Of a DNA stretch of 64,000 nucleotides, positions 24,597 to 38,700 are shown piece by piece. Position numbers and translations under genes: made by a program. Origin of the DNA: Nymphaea colorata (Eukaryota > Streptophyta > Magnoliopsida > Nymphaeales > Nymphaeaceae); contig NC_045139.1 in NCBI RefSeq assembly GCF_008831285.2, positions 11,194,704 through 11,258,703 of the forward strand, in the 5' to 3' direction. Numbering within the stretch: position 1 is the first letter of the stretch; each line of letters opens with the position of its first letter. The notes under the pieces are model-generated. The model saw nothing but the letters and a program-made list of their open reading frames with translations. It was not told the DNA's origin and searched no databases.

Positions 24597-25118
24597 AAGT
24601 CTGGGCAACGGGCCTAGATACTCGGCCCGATTGGTCGGGCTCGGGTCCAGGTCGGCCCGATAATATATCGGGATGGTTTGAATCGACTCGATAGGGCTCG
24701 ATTATTTTTTTTTAAATTTTTATTTAATAATAATATATATTTTACTATTAAAAATATAATTTAGATTCAATATTTTTATTTTATATTTTAAAAATATTTG
24801 TTTATTTTAATCAAGCGGGGACAGAACCGGGCTTGGGTATAAGGTCCGGACCCAGGCTTGGGTTTGGTGTGTTGGGCCTGTTGTCGAAGATAGTATATCG
24901 GGTCCAGGTTCGGGCTCGAGCTTTGAGTATCTGGTCTAGGTTTAGGTTCGGATTGGAGCTCAAAAAATTTTATTTTATATTAAAAAAATATTTTTTTATT
25001 TTAATCAAGCCGGTAAGAACTCAGGTTTGGGTTTCAGGCTTGAGTCTTAGCTCAGGTATCGAGTCCAGGCTCGAGCACCAGGTATCGGCTCGAGCTCAGG
25101 TTTCTAATGTTGGGCCAC
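24597..25118. mobile_element. GGGC-type MITE copy 3, with internally duplicated tail
   Basis: Opens AAGTCTGGGCAACGGGCCTA and contains CTCGGGTCCAGGTCGGCCCG, an AT-rich core, then two successive tail blocks, each starting TTATTTTAATCAAGC and running into a GGGC/CAGG-rich part (about 24790-24930 and 24990-25118). The doubled tail suggests internal duplication or two overlapping insertions. Confidence 0.6.
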
Positions 25119-25435
25119 CTAAAATCGATAGAGCCTATGTACGAATGACAATAGGACAGAAGGAAAGGAAGAAGAGAGGCTTGACTTTGCTTTAACATAG
25201 GTGGTGGCTCGGTGTAGTCCTTCCGCTCACCTTATAATGTCAGTCTTCTTCCATATTTTTTTTTCCCACGGTAGAAGTTTATCAGAGTTGAAAGGTAAGG
25301 TTTATTTAGGACATGATCAGAATGACAGGCACTTTTTCGATGTTTTATAGAATAGTAGGACCACCATTGAGAAAGGCTAGATTCTAGTTTATTTTGGGTT
25401 TCCCGGGCGGAATAATTTGTTCAAAAAGTGAGGGG

Positions 25436-25457
25436 AGAGAGAGAGAGAGAGAGAGAG
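25436..25457 (+). repeat. (GA)n run directly before the coiled-coil gene start codon
   Basis: An uninterrupted GA dinucleotide run abuts ATG 25458, in the presumed 5' leader. Polypurine leaders next to the start codon are frequent in plant genes; length polymorphism here would alter the leader. Confidence 0.8.
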
Positions 25458-28400
25458 ATGGCAGCAGTGGCGGAGGCTACGCCGGAACCCGGCGACGTTG
25501 ACGAGGCCAGCGACTTTCAAGGCTTCCGGTGGTCCGAATCTAGCAGAACCTTTTCCTTTCGCTTAAACTTGTTTGCATTAGTTTGCCTTTTCCCGAATCT
25601 TATTTTCGAAACATGTCGTTATTCCTGCAGCCGGGTAGAAGCGCTCCTCGGTCTATGCGCGAACCTCCAGGATTTCTCTGGTCAATCGTCTGAGGAGTCA
25701 AAGAAATGCTTGGAGGAATGCATTACTGAACTTAAGGTGCAATATTTTGTTTGCGTTTTCTCGAGTTGTTGTGGTTTCAGTACTGAAAATTAGGTCTTAA
25801 TCTATTTGCTATTATTCACGGAACGATAGTTTGTGAGTAATTTCTGTCGTTAGTTTTGGATTTTCATGACTCTGGTTCCTGCTTCTGGTTTCCTTTGTCT
25901 TCTTCAGAGGAGAAATGAAGATATTGAGTCCGAATCGTTTGTCCAGTACTTGTCAGACATCGAGGATATTGGTATGGTAATTTTACCAACTTGCTTGACA
26001 TTTGACTGTTGTCACTATTTTAGGGCTTTTCGTCAGGGGATGTTATTTTATAGTCTGACGCTGCATATTATTGTCTAGATTTGGTTGATTTGCTCTAGAC
26101 AGTCTATTCAACACAATTGACAATAAAAAATCCAGCACGCTTTGCTTGTTTGTTATTTAAAGTGAATTATCGATCACAATCGGAGTGTAATTCATTTCTA
26201 TTGAACATTCTAAATGGAAAATCCTTTAATGGTCATAGGAGGTGCTGACCATTCAGCAAAATCACTGGAAAACGATGGCACATGTAAAATCTGCAATACG
26301 TTGAGCACATAAAGAGAAGTGAAAAAAAGTGCTAACTGCGAAGTGGAGTTTGGGACATTGTGGACGTAGTATTTGAAAAGGTTATTTTTGGCATTAATTA
26401 ATAATTATTCTGCAGAGCAATATATTTCTTGGTTTTAATCTCATAGCTCCATGGTGCTGCATGACTCCATATATGCCAATTATATTCTTAAACTCTGATG
26501 GTGGATCAATATGATTTGTCTCTGAACTTGGAAAACAACCTATAAATTGTCAATGATTAGCCATCAGGAGGATGCATGCTTGAGTAAACAGATCTTTGTC
26601 GATTTCATGGTATTCTTAATATTTAAAGGCTATCATGATGTGATGGCTTGTGAACTACGTATATATTGTTGCTCATAGGATTCTGCCCTTGCAGAAGAGG
26701 ATATTCTCGAGGCAGAAGCATTCTAAAGACTACATGCTTAAATGCACTCAATTTACTTTTCCACTATATCTAGAATCAACTGTCCTGATATGGCCATATA
26801 GGATTCTTCAACCCATTCAAGCTATTCCATAGATAAGTATCAACATATGGATACTTGCGCCTTGAAGAATCCGTATGAACAAATGAAGCTTCACTTTTTT
26901 TAATGGAAAAATTAAAATTTTGTGGAGTTTGTTGTTGGATCCATGTCTTGAATGATTTAATCTAGACAAGAGCATTGCAACTATCACCATATCATGATAT
27001 TCTCTGCGTTACTAATTGTAATTTTATTTCATGGATATTTTTGGATTGTTGCATTTCCTAAATTTGTCATTTTGCTATGGATTTGTTTTTGCTGCATTTT
27101 TAATCCTGGTAGGGGCATATTTGGATAATAAAAGAGAGGAACTAGAGAAGATAAGGATTGAAAATTTGAGCATTTCTGATGAAGTTGGACATCTTACTAA
27201 AGATTTTGATGAAGGTTGGTGTTGCATGTTTCCCTTTTTATCATTTATTGTGATTGCCGGAGAGCCTTGATCTACCTATTTTGAACTGCAGACTTTCTTC
27301 AGTTTCAGAATGAACTTGCACATTTTGGTAGCCTATTGGAGGATAGAGACTCAAGTGTGAGTGCAATTTTAATTAATGCCGGTGGTGCTTTTCATTTCAT
27401 AGATTGTACCATATATGGCACATTGCATCATGAGAATATAAATGGAGCTCAGTATGGTTAGTATTACTAGCTATTGAATTGGTAGTAAACTGTGTCTCCT
27501 GAAACTCGAGGTCAGCTTGGTTGGACCTTGTTTTAAGTTTCTGAGCGTCAATGCAACCTGTGTAGGCCAGATTTGTTCATGGGGCCAACTAAAGGAGAAG
27601 GCATACAGGTTTAAGTTTGAACCTGTGTGGAACGGAAACAAGTTCAGTTGGTGTGGTGCTATGGCAGGCAGATCCATGGTTGGGCTACATCAATATGCAA
27701 ACAAGAACACCAACTGTAGTGCACAAAAGAAAAAGTGAAAAAATAAACATGCACATCTTGATAACATAAAATGGTTATAGCCACAAGCTAATGAGAGCAG
27801 GACAGTGCTAAAGTAACAAGCATTCTCTTGAGCACAGTAGTTACTATTCAACTTTGTGGTATATTCTCAAATTTATGTTGTAATTGAAACGCATGTGTGT
27901 AATTGAGTCACGATGAGCCCATATATACAGTATATTGTTTTTTGTGCTATGGAGGACTGGTAAAAATTATTTCACACATGTTGAAAAGAATCACTAAATT
28001 TTAGTACATGGGTCAGAATTGCAAATTTCAAACTAGTTTCCATGTTGTAAGAAAAGACCTGGTGAAAGTTAATGGTTTTAGATGAAATGTGTATTTGTTT
28101 GTGATACTGTCAAACTTGTTTGATAAATCAATTGAATTTTATCTTGACTAATATCCACATATTTCATTGTTAACATTCTTATATATTTAGTTTGCATGCT
28201 TTATGGATAACAAGAATTGTGTTCTTGAATATCCTGTTATTTGACATGGTTCTTCAGAATCAGTCATTTACTGATATCATGTTGTTCTTACTCCACCATA
28301 TTTGTTTTACAGGAAGCGAGTGAGATGTCCTCTAGCAACTTACGTGAAAGACTCAGTAAGCAAGACTCATTGTCGATGCAAGAAAAGTGTCACTTTGAGG

Positions 28401-29763
28401 TGCTACACATCTCTTAGTTTATGAAGAAGAAGAATCTGAAAAGTTTTTTTTTTTTTTTTTCACTTGACCTTACCTTCTTGCGGTCTTATAATCATCTAAA
28501 GATTCAAAATATATGATGTTATGATGCATGTGATTGAATGCTTATATTATTATCTGATGCTTACAGTTCTGATCTTGTGTTAATAATAGCGAATATGGTT
28601 CAGCTTAACCTCCAAAAATCTAATATTAATATGCAATGAGGAAGGATACTAACTCAGGCCTCTTGCCTCCAGTTTAATCAACGTGCTTGCTTTAACTTCA
28701 CTTATAGGATGTGACATGTAGTTCTAGCTTGGTTCACATTTAAATGGTGGAAACTGCTAGTCAGCACTTAGGCACTATTCACCTGAAAGTTTTTAGTCAA
28801 TTTGGCTGGAAGCCTGGAACTAATCTGGCTGGGACATCAAAAAGGTAAAAAAGAAAACATGGATAGATCATACTGTTAAGTTTAAGAACCCAAAAATGGA
28901 AAAAGAATTCATATAAAAAATGAACATCCTAATGTTTTCAAGCCAAAAGGAAAAGCTTGGTGCCTTGGCCCTTAAACTGGGTTTGCACTTTGCATCTGGG
29001 GAGCCTATTGCATACCATCACATGATCATCTTTTGCACCACCAAAGGAGGTTCAAGGTCCCATCCATGGCTTCCCAACTCTCACAAGGGAAAAGAAGGAA
29101 TTTAAATCTTGTTAATGCATGAATAGATGACAGGCCAATTTAGATGTGATTCTGCGTATACCAGTAAAAGATGATCTGGCACTGTTGAGTAGGAAGTTCA
29201 GCATACTCTTTTATCTTTTTATCCATCATCATTTTATTCTGTTACTGTGGAGATGACTAAAACTAAAACCTACGTTTATAAGTCTTCTAGATCTATCTCT
29301 CCTCTTTCTTAGAAATAGAAGAGGAAAACATGATTTATAGACTGGGAACATTAGCATAATGCTGGGACTGCGATCAATAACTTGCTCAAATTAGGTGGGA
29401 GTCTTTCTCACATGGGTACTACTGTACAGGTAGCATAACCATACTGGTCGTGTACAACACCAGTACTGGTACTGGTACTATCCCAGACTCCCAGGTACTC
29501 TTGGATACTGGTCAAAAAATACTAGATACGGTCAACGTACTCGGGACCGTATCCGTTTGTTTTAGGACTTGGTCAAAGTTGACCGAGTTCTTGCCTAACC
29601 AAAATTTAGGATTTCCATTTTGTTTCTTTACACTATTTACACTCAAGAAATGCATACAGAGCTGCATTTTCATATTTTGTTCAAGTATCTCTTTCGGAAT
29701 CTATAAATTTTGAATCATGCCAGGAATGTGTTATTTTATTTGTTTGAATTCTTATTCATGTTG

Positions 29764-29796
<33 letters not shown>

Positions 29797-32700
29797 CCAC
29801 ACAACCGTACCCAAGTTTTTTAGAAAATAGTCCGAACCCAAACCCATACCAACACCCGGACTCGTACGTATGTGATATAGGTGGGAGTGTGTTTTCTTCC
29901 CTTGTAAAAAGGGTGCACCAAGTAAGAGCATTTTCTTGTAGAAGCTCTTAGTATTTTTGTCTATAGAGTAACATGTTATCCATCTTACCTAGTTTCCTGT
30001 GCATCATGCTGTTTATCAAGTGGAAGGTGTTGAGTTTGGTGACCGAGATTGTAGCATGTGGCATGCCACATGGAGTGTCCTTTTTTAATGTTTTTGCCCC
30101 TAATCTGTGATAAACTATTTTGCTTGATTTGTCTTTTAGGCTTCCTCAGTTTATCTGAAGATTCTTCTTGTTTACACCTTTTTTGAGGATAGATGGTTTA
30201 ATCTTTGGGATTTAAGTTGATGAATGCAAAACCGAAGTCATTTTCTTATTTCTTCTGATTTGTGTGGATGTGTTTTATATTTTTTATTTCCGTAGTTCGC
30301 TGTGTGGAAAAATGAAACCTATAGGTTTTGCATGATCCAGTTTGATGTTTGTGCTTTATAGGGTGTTAGAACCGTTTTTGTAGCATAATCTTTTGCCAAA
30401 GGAAATGTTACATTTATTCGTTATTCATCTTTTTAGTTACTTTCTTGCAACAACGTTATAATTTTTTTTTCATTTCCCCTTTAGTTGTTGTCCGAGCAAC
30501 TAAGTGCAGCTTTTCTTGTGGTTTTCTGTTGTTGACCTTCCCTTGTGACTGATCAATGACTTAAATCTTGTTCTGTGAAAACACTTTGTAAGAGAGTTGC
30601 TGTGTTATTGTAACTTTTGTTTTTTTTCTCTCCTGAAATTCTCTAGAAAATCAGCACATATAGATTCATGAAACTATAAGCTTTATCACAATATTTAGGG
30701 CAGGCAAAAATGATGTTCTCTGGCATAGTCACATAACTGTACCTGAGATTCTTGAGTTCTGGCATGCTGTCTTCATGTTCCACGTACCTGTTTCAGGTTT
30801 TAGCACTTGAAGGTCTCGTTGAAAAGCGGAAAGTTGAGTTAGACTGTATTGAAGATCTCAAATCCATGCTTAAGAGGTGCTTTTCGATTTAGTATTATTA
30901 TGTGAGCAGTTTTTTTGTTAGTTTCACTTGTTTCTTGGCCTTTAAGCATTGTTGAACTTGTTATGGAGTGTGTGTGTGTTTTTTTTAAGTATTCTTAAAA
31001 AATATTATATGGTCTTTGCTCCTAATTTTAGCTATGTTACATGGGTACGGATGCAGGTGCCACCATACGGGTGCAGAGCATTTTCAAAAAACTTGGGTAT
31101 GGGTAGACTGCCATAGAAAATGAAAACAAAACAACACATTCATGATTCATGAAAGTACACTAGATCAAAGATTCAAAGAACTTAAATGTCTACTAAAGTT
31201 TCTCAACCTTCAATTTCAAAAGAATCAAAACCAAGGTAAGACTGTAAGAAGGATGTGCTGTTGTACAAAAGGCTTAGACAAACTTATTCTGAATATAAGA
31301 CTTACAAAAAGAAAACTCCTTTTAGTCTTTATGATATATTTCTACAACAAATTAACAACACAAAGTCTACTGTAGACTGCAAGTCTGCAACAGCAGAGTC
31401 ATGCTTAGAACTGCCCTACACAGACAATAATAGTAATTATTTAGCAAATATTCAGCATCATTTATTCATACAAATCTAGGCAGTGCTGCAGTAGGCATAC
31501 GCCATCTACTTTAACTTTTTAGGCATTTAGCATTTTAAGAAAAATGAAAAATAAATTGATTAAAGAAAATAAGAGGGAAAGACACAGAAAATGAACAAAG
31601 TCGATGAGAAGTGAACAAACTGCTTTACATAACTGGAAAAAAATCCAGATTTCAGACTGGAAAAAAGTGCAGCATTAACAATTCAGCAGGTACTTTCAAA
31701 CGAAAATAAAGAGTATGTGTCAACGATTCAATAACAATAACAGTAAAGAAATACATTGAAGCAGGGCACAAAAGGAGGAAAGATGGCTCAATACTTCTCG
31801 CCGGAGGTCATGAAGAAAGCGCTAGAGATTCAATGGCTTGCTGGACAAATAAAATAGGGTTGTTGGAGGAAGACGATGCCCATAGATAGACAAACACTTC
31901 AAGTTCTTGCAAAAGAAAGCCTTCCTAATATTTTGTTGAAGTTTGCACCAGTCGCGGGAAAAAAAGTCTTGGAAAATGCAGACAGGAAAGAAGAAACCAC
32001 TGCAGGTGTTTCCTTGGACAAGAGCCCTCACATCTTCATGGAGCATTGTCATTTTACCATGTATATATACAGGAACAAAAAAAAAGCCCCTAGTTTCTGG
32101 ACAAAAAAGGAGTCAGTCAAGTTTGACTGAGTCCAAAAATGGTCAGATACGACCATGTGTACATTGACCGTACCCAGTACACCTTACCCATGTTGGGGGC
32201 TGTAACCATGCCGGCATTGTACCCATTTGACATGGGTATTGTGGCATTTGTGCACTACCCGTGTGACATAGATTTATAGTTTCTTTTGTCCTTTTTTTGA
32301 AGTATATGATCAAATCTGTTGTTGTACGTCATGAAATAGTAAGGCTGGGCAACGAGCCCGGTACCCGACAGGTACCTGGTACCTGGCCCGATCGGGCCCG
32401 GCTTTGGGCCTAAAAAAAGTTAGCGGGCTGACCTGATAACTTATCAAACTGGCCCGGTTTGGTCTGATGGGGCCTAATTTGGCCCAATTTGTCTTTTTAA
32501 TATTGTTATTTTTATAATAATATTATGATGTATATTTTATTACAATTAATTATTGTTGAAATTAGAAAGTTTATTTTTAAATGTGGGAGTTATTTGATTA
32601 TTTAAGAGTTAGGGTTCCTTTTTGTCCTTTTAATATTTCATTTGTCCTTCTCTTGTAACTGTCTCAGCCGTGCCCTAATCTCCCTTCAAGTTGAGATTAG

Positions 32701-35700
32701 AGCACGAGATTAATAAAGAGTTTTCTCGCCTCTCTCTCTCTCCCACTCTCGTTCTTCCCTTCTTCATCACGTAACAATTATATTTATGTATTATTTTATA
32801 TTTAAAAATATAGTTTTTATTTTCACCGGGCGGGGCCCAGGCTCGGGTATCGAGTGTCGGGCCGGGCTTGGGCTGCAGTTATGAGCTATGGCCCGGCCCA
32901 GCCCGATGCCTAGGCCTATGAAACAACATGTTTTGTTGTTTTTCCACCCTTTCCCTGGTCCATTTGAAAGTTTATCTAAACATATTGTACAGTCTCTATG
33001 AGCCTGAGCATAGAGTGACCATTCACCATTTCACTATCCTATTTATAATGTAGACAAATGAAAAAGAAATTCATCAGAAACTAGCAACACAATAGAGAAG
33101 GGAATGGCAATGAGCTATATTATTTGGTTATAATGCTAGCAATTTTTTTTGGAAATTTTAACCAACTTTTCACATGTATTTTGCTCAAAACTTGCGACAC
33201 ATTGCAGCCAAAATTTTCATTAATCCTTCAACTTCTTGAAATCAGTACTTCTTGCCAATGTTGTAAAAAGCGTATCGTAAGCCGTATCGGTCTGACTTTA
33301 AGATATGCCGTATCGTAAAATATCGTAACGTATCGTAATTGTATGGTTTTTTCTAATAAATCAGAAAAAAAATCGAAAAATTCATAAAAAATAGTGAAAA
33401 TCAAGAATAATATGTTCATAAAAAACACATAGATTCATAAGTCAAAAGGTTCATAAGTCTCAATACATATAAAATGAAAGCACCCTCGACTCTCATTCAT
33501 AATCTTCATCATATTCATTTTCATCATCATCTCCATCTTCTTCTTCATTTTCATCTTCACGATTTAAAAAGCCCTCTTTCCTTCCAACGGGAATCAGCCA
33601 CCCATGCACAAATCCATGGTTTAATCGATGATTTTATTTTGAAAATCGATGATTTCCCTCCACGACAGCACAATCTCTAGGTTAAAAATGAAGAAGGGTC
33701 GGGTTTTTATAAAAAAAAAAACTCGAGAAAGGGAGGTTCCAGCCCCCCTTTTTTGAAATCAGCTCGTATCGTATGATATGAGGCGTATCGTACGATACGG
33801 GGGTCTGTATCGTACGATACGGGGGCCTGTATCGTACGTATCGTAAGATACAAGCACGATACACCCCCTGTATCGTAAATAGGGGTGTATCGTATCGTAT
33901 TTTGTAAAAGAGACGATACCTATTGTACGATACGGCCCCGTATCGTACGTATCGTACAACACTGCTTCTTGCTGATCTGGAGAGTACAGGATTCACATGT
34001 ATATCAAAAGCCCCAAATTTATCGAAAATGTGTGTGGGGATGTCGAGGTCTACCGCTTTAACCTGCTTAAAGAAGGAAAATAGCTTATTGTGCTAGCTGA
34101 TGGCGATAGTAGAACACCAAGTGTTATAGATGAACCTTAAATTTGGTAATAAGCTTGTGAAAGATATGGTCTGGTATCTAAAAGCAGTTGAACCTGATTA
34201 TTGTGGACAGTCTGGTCCTTATAAAGTTATAAACTTCCTGTGTTTTGTGATCTTTTGGCAGGGTCAAATATAATAGCTCGTAGATATCAGTCTAGCCACA
34301 CTGACTTCTGCAAATCAAATTCATGTCGCTCATGCCAACATAAATCGCATCATTTATGGAAGACCTGAAACTTTTGTGATGTCTATGTCATTGAAGGCTT
34401 CATGATAGTTTGGTGTTGGAAGGTCTGTGGTGCCATGCCCATATTCTTTTGGGTGTGACAAAATTTATTTGTTACTGCTATAGAACTCCACTTAGAGAAG
34501 CATTCATGATATAGATATATGTTATGATTGCATGGGTGAACTAGCTTCAATTGGTTAGAAGTGACATCTCACTTTGTCTAAAGAACCACAGAATCTTCTG
34601 GCAAGTGGCAATGTAATTTTTTGGTAATTTAGGTTGTTGGAAACTTAATGTGCCTGAAAAAAAGGAAGGATTCAAAATTTACTGTTTCATTATTTCTAGT
34701 TGCAATTTTTTGTTTCTCCATCTTCATGCAAATGCTGTAGCTTGTATTTGTTTTGCGTTTATCCTCGACTAAACTAATAAGGTGTGCATTTTTCGGTCTC
34801 TTTTTTCTTATTTGTTTTATCATTCTGAGGTTGTTCATCTGTGGGACTGTCATACCTGTTTTAGCCTTTTAGGCCATTGCCTGTGTTTGGAAAGTTAATG
34901 TGCTCTTTTTTGGATTTAGGGTTGAAGCAATTTGTCAAGTTGAAGAAGTGCTATGTCATGCAAAGGTCATTGAGTTCAAAGATAATTGCATTCGGCTGTC
35001 CCTGAAGACATTTCTTCCAATGGCAGGGTCCCTGAAATACCAACTTTCTTTAGAGAAAATGATTGGACCATCTGCAGTTCATCATGAAATGCTGATAAAA
35101 GTTATTCCTGGGACAAGGGAGTTAGTTGATGTGGAGGTATTGTAGCTGAATAAGGTGCCATTTTTATTTCTATCATGAAAAGCTAGATATTTTCAGATAA
35201 TTGTGTGACTGTTAAATTGCTTTTAGGCTATTAGCTTGTTTCAATTGCATTTGCTCTGTTTCTATGTGGAAACATGACATCTTTGTTATGAACTCAAGAT
35301 TTTATTGGTTTCCGTTTGAAATATGATAAACTCCACAAGGAATTCATTTTTTTGCCTTTATCCCAATAAAGGGCCTCATATTTCTGCTTGGTGTCCTGGT
35401 GATTTATTCCTCATATTGGTAACTTAACTTCTCCAACTTCTCAGTTTTAATTTTTTATTTGGATTATTTTCATGGTTACCTGTTGAAATGTCTCTCCTTT
35501 TCGTACATGAACTCTTCTCTTATGTTTCCTAATTCAATGACCAGATTGGATGTTTTTCTGAATATGCTCATTGGAGTATTATGTGAACAGATTTTTCCAA
35601 ATGATGTGCTAATTGATGATATTGCCAATGATGTCAAGTCTGCAAGGTATATTGTTGCTTATTTCTTCTTTCCTTCATTTCTTGTTTTGTGCAAAAGTTC

Positions 35701-38700
35701 AGTTGTTTGTATTGCAACTTTTATATATAGATGTTTGTTGCAGCCTTTTCATTACTTTCTCAGTGGGTGGATATAGTGCCTTCTCTTGAAGCTAATGAGT
35801 AGTTCATTTTCTTTCTCTTTCCTTTTTCCTGGATTCGTTTCTTCAAAATTGAATGATATGATTTTCTAGTATTATGCAATCCACCTTGGGTTGCTTCTAT
35901 GAGGCCCATCTGAATGTAAATTTACAGGCTAATGTTGAGTGGGTCTTGCTTAGATTTGGACTATCTTCATAGTTCATATATATATATATATATTTTTTAA
36001 AAAAACCTACCAGAAAAGAAGCGCCATGACATGCTTGTATTGCTTCTTTAGTACCTCTATTTTAATTGCATGGATCCACATCCTCCATTAGATTAAGTGT
36101 AGTGGAGGGCTTGGATACCTCTAGACTCTAGTAGAGCAAAGGACTAAAAATTCGTGTTAACAGTGCCAGTTTGGTTCCTTGGATGTGGTTAATGTTTTAA
36201 ATGCCTTCATAAAAAGAAGAGGTATAAGGGTCAGGGTGTGAAACATATCTGTTATGTTAATAGTCTTGGATCCATAAGTCTATCCTTTGAGTTTAATTTG
36301 TTCTGGTCGGAATTCAGGTCATGCTGCCGACGCCAGAAGAGAACTCAGGCCTCACAAGGGCTTGTCTCTGCAATATAGGGATGTGGCCTTATTAGGTCTG
36401 GCTCCGAGAAAAATGAATGGCTCTAAAAACTTTGAAATTCCGATGGGAATATTCATTCGATTTAGAAAATAAGGTCAAGCCTTTTCTTGGTAGTGCTTAA
36501 GGTTAGCAACAATTTGGATAGTACTTGGAAATGGGAACAATTGTCCTTTGCAAAAATATGGATGCCAAGGGCCTGTTTGTTTGAATAATATTGCATTCCA
36601 TATGAGTATACCTTTGGAAAAAAAATCAGTTCGCCATGTAGTCAAAAGTGCAGGCACTGCCTAAAACAGGAGATATCTAAAATGTGTCTGGTTCTGGTCT
36701 AGGTGGTTTCTGTAATCCTTAGCCAACAAAGCTCACACACACGTGCACATACAGGCTCAGTTGCCTGCCTGTCACCAATATACTAAAAGATAGAAAAACA
36801 GTCTTAAGGCTAGAAAGTACAAAAATGCATTTTTTGTTTGTTGACTGCCCGAGCAGGTCTCTAGACCTATGTTTGATTACACAACTTCCTTGTGTGGGTG
36901 ACACTGTAATGCCTTTTTAGTTTTCTGGCCCATCTTTTTGAGTTGTTGAACATCTTAGTAAGTCTTATCGGGTTCCCTTATCAAGAAATCTAACATGATT
37001 TCTGTACTCTTTTTTTCTATTTAAAGAGGATCATGTTAGAACTAGTACGATGATCCTTGTACCCCTTATTGCAGTCAAGTATTCAATTTGTGAACTGAAT
37101 TTATCCAGGTTTAGTGTGGCATTTTTTGTTCATGTAAGTTATCATTTCCTGTAATATCTTGTAGACGTGTATCTCACATATTAACGCTGTTTATTGCAAC
37201 AGGACTGACGTCTCTTGTCCGTTATCATTTCTGAAAATACGGTCTCCATTGGAGTGGATGGTAAGAAAGGTGCAGCAAAGAATTCTCATTTGCAATCTTA
37301 GGCGACTAATTCTGAAAGATGCCAACAGGTCAAGGTATATACAATTTTTCTTCTCCTTTTTGGCTGGTAGGACAACACATGTATAAACATGCAGCCATAG
37401 ACGACCGACATTCTGATTTCACCTGCTTGGGTACCGGGTAAGGACCTATGACTTTCCAAATTGGTCGTCAGGATTTTGATAGCTGGTGCATATCTCTTGG
37501 CATAATTTCCTCTGTGTAGCCTGAGAATGCCTCTCTCTCATTATTTATGAAGTTGTTCCTTCTTATGTTTATGTAATACTATATTGATGCTTGATACGAC
37601 CACGCTGCCGAGAGGCGGCCCTAGCGTTGTCGCTCATCCAAGATCACGCTCAGCATTGGGGCGTTATGGATTGAAGGGAGCTGGATATGCCGAAAGGCTC
37701 ATCGAAGAAGGGGATTCGCAGGCTTCTCACATTTCTTCACAGAACGAAGGGCAACTTCGCAGATCTCCAGAATCATGCTCGCAACCCCGTTTCGTGTGTT
37801 CTATAGCTCGTCGGAACCGCGTGGAAGTCAGGAATCCAATGAGCCCGTTCTTTTGTCCATCCAACACTGGAGGCTGAAGTTATGCTCTGTTGAACAAGGA
37901 GATGTCCTCTACGGTAGCGAAGGTAGCGTCGCAGAAACAAAGGCAAAGTGGATCATCTACAGATTTTGCGTTGCTGCTCGGTTCGCCTCGCGCTAGGGTT
38001 CATTGGAACCGTAGAGGAGTAAGGAAGACGACAGACCAATCCATGCAGCGATTCGACACTGGGATAGGGAGCTATGGCTCTGAGAGCAGAGATCTGTCCG
38101 GTGGTGATAGAGAGTGCAGTCCCCTATTGCAGAGGATCTGCGATCGATGAACCAAGGGGCAAAATGGATGGGAATGAGGATAGAACGTTGGGGGATGATG
38201 GCGACCGTAGTGGAATGAATCGTCGCTGGAATACGTTGGAGATGAAGGCGAAAGATAATGGAACAGTGATGGGATGGAGGCTGGCCTGCGTTCTTCGGAA
38301 GAACAGGAACAAGCAATGAAGTCAGGTCGAGGCGGGGGTATCTCCACTAGCAAACTCCCCGGTCTGCAGTAAGAGTTTACCCAAAGTGTCGTGTGAAGTG
38401 TTCGGAGGACTGAGGTCGCCGGAAACGCGCCACGTCATCAGAAACGGGGCCCCACCTGCCGGTGAAGAAAACAGTCATTGCACCCACGCAGTTGTTCTAA
38501 TCGTCGGATTTGCAGAGTTTTCTAGAGAAGAAGAGAATCAACCATGGATGGCTGTTTTGATGAAAACCGTCCATAGGTGTGCTCGTCGGAACTTCATTTC
38601 AGAGAATGGATTTACAATATAGATCAAAAAACACAAATGAAGTCGCTGCCCTTCCCTTTAACGCGTAGGGAAGGAGAAGAAAGTGACTCGGTTCGATACG

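Larger units (their letters stand above)
30877..34919 (+). other. Intron 7 of the coiled-coil gene, a nested-transposon trap
   Basis: A 4-kb intron between GTGCTT and a GATTTAG acceptor. It contains, in order, the CTATGT-ended element, the GGGC MITE with nested solo LTR, and the GTATCG-rich hAT-like element, which together make up more than half its length. The remainder (33973-34919) shows nothing recognisable. Confidence 0.75.

Noticed and set aside
33474..33680. His/Leu-rich frame from CAT-repeat sequence
   Set aside because: Low-complexity CATCTTCATC repeats inside the hAT-like element.
33682..33996. Tyr/Arg-rich frames of about 104 and 67 codons
   Set aside because: They translate the GTATCG repeat array of the hAT-like element.
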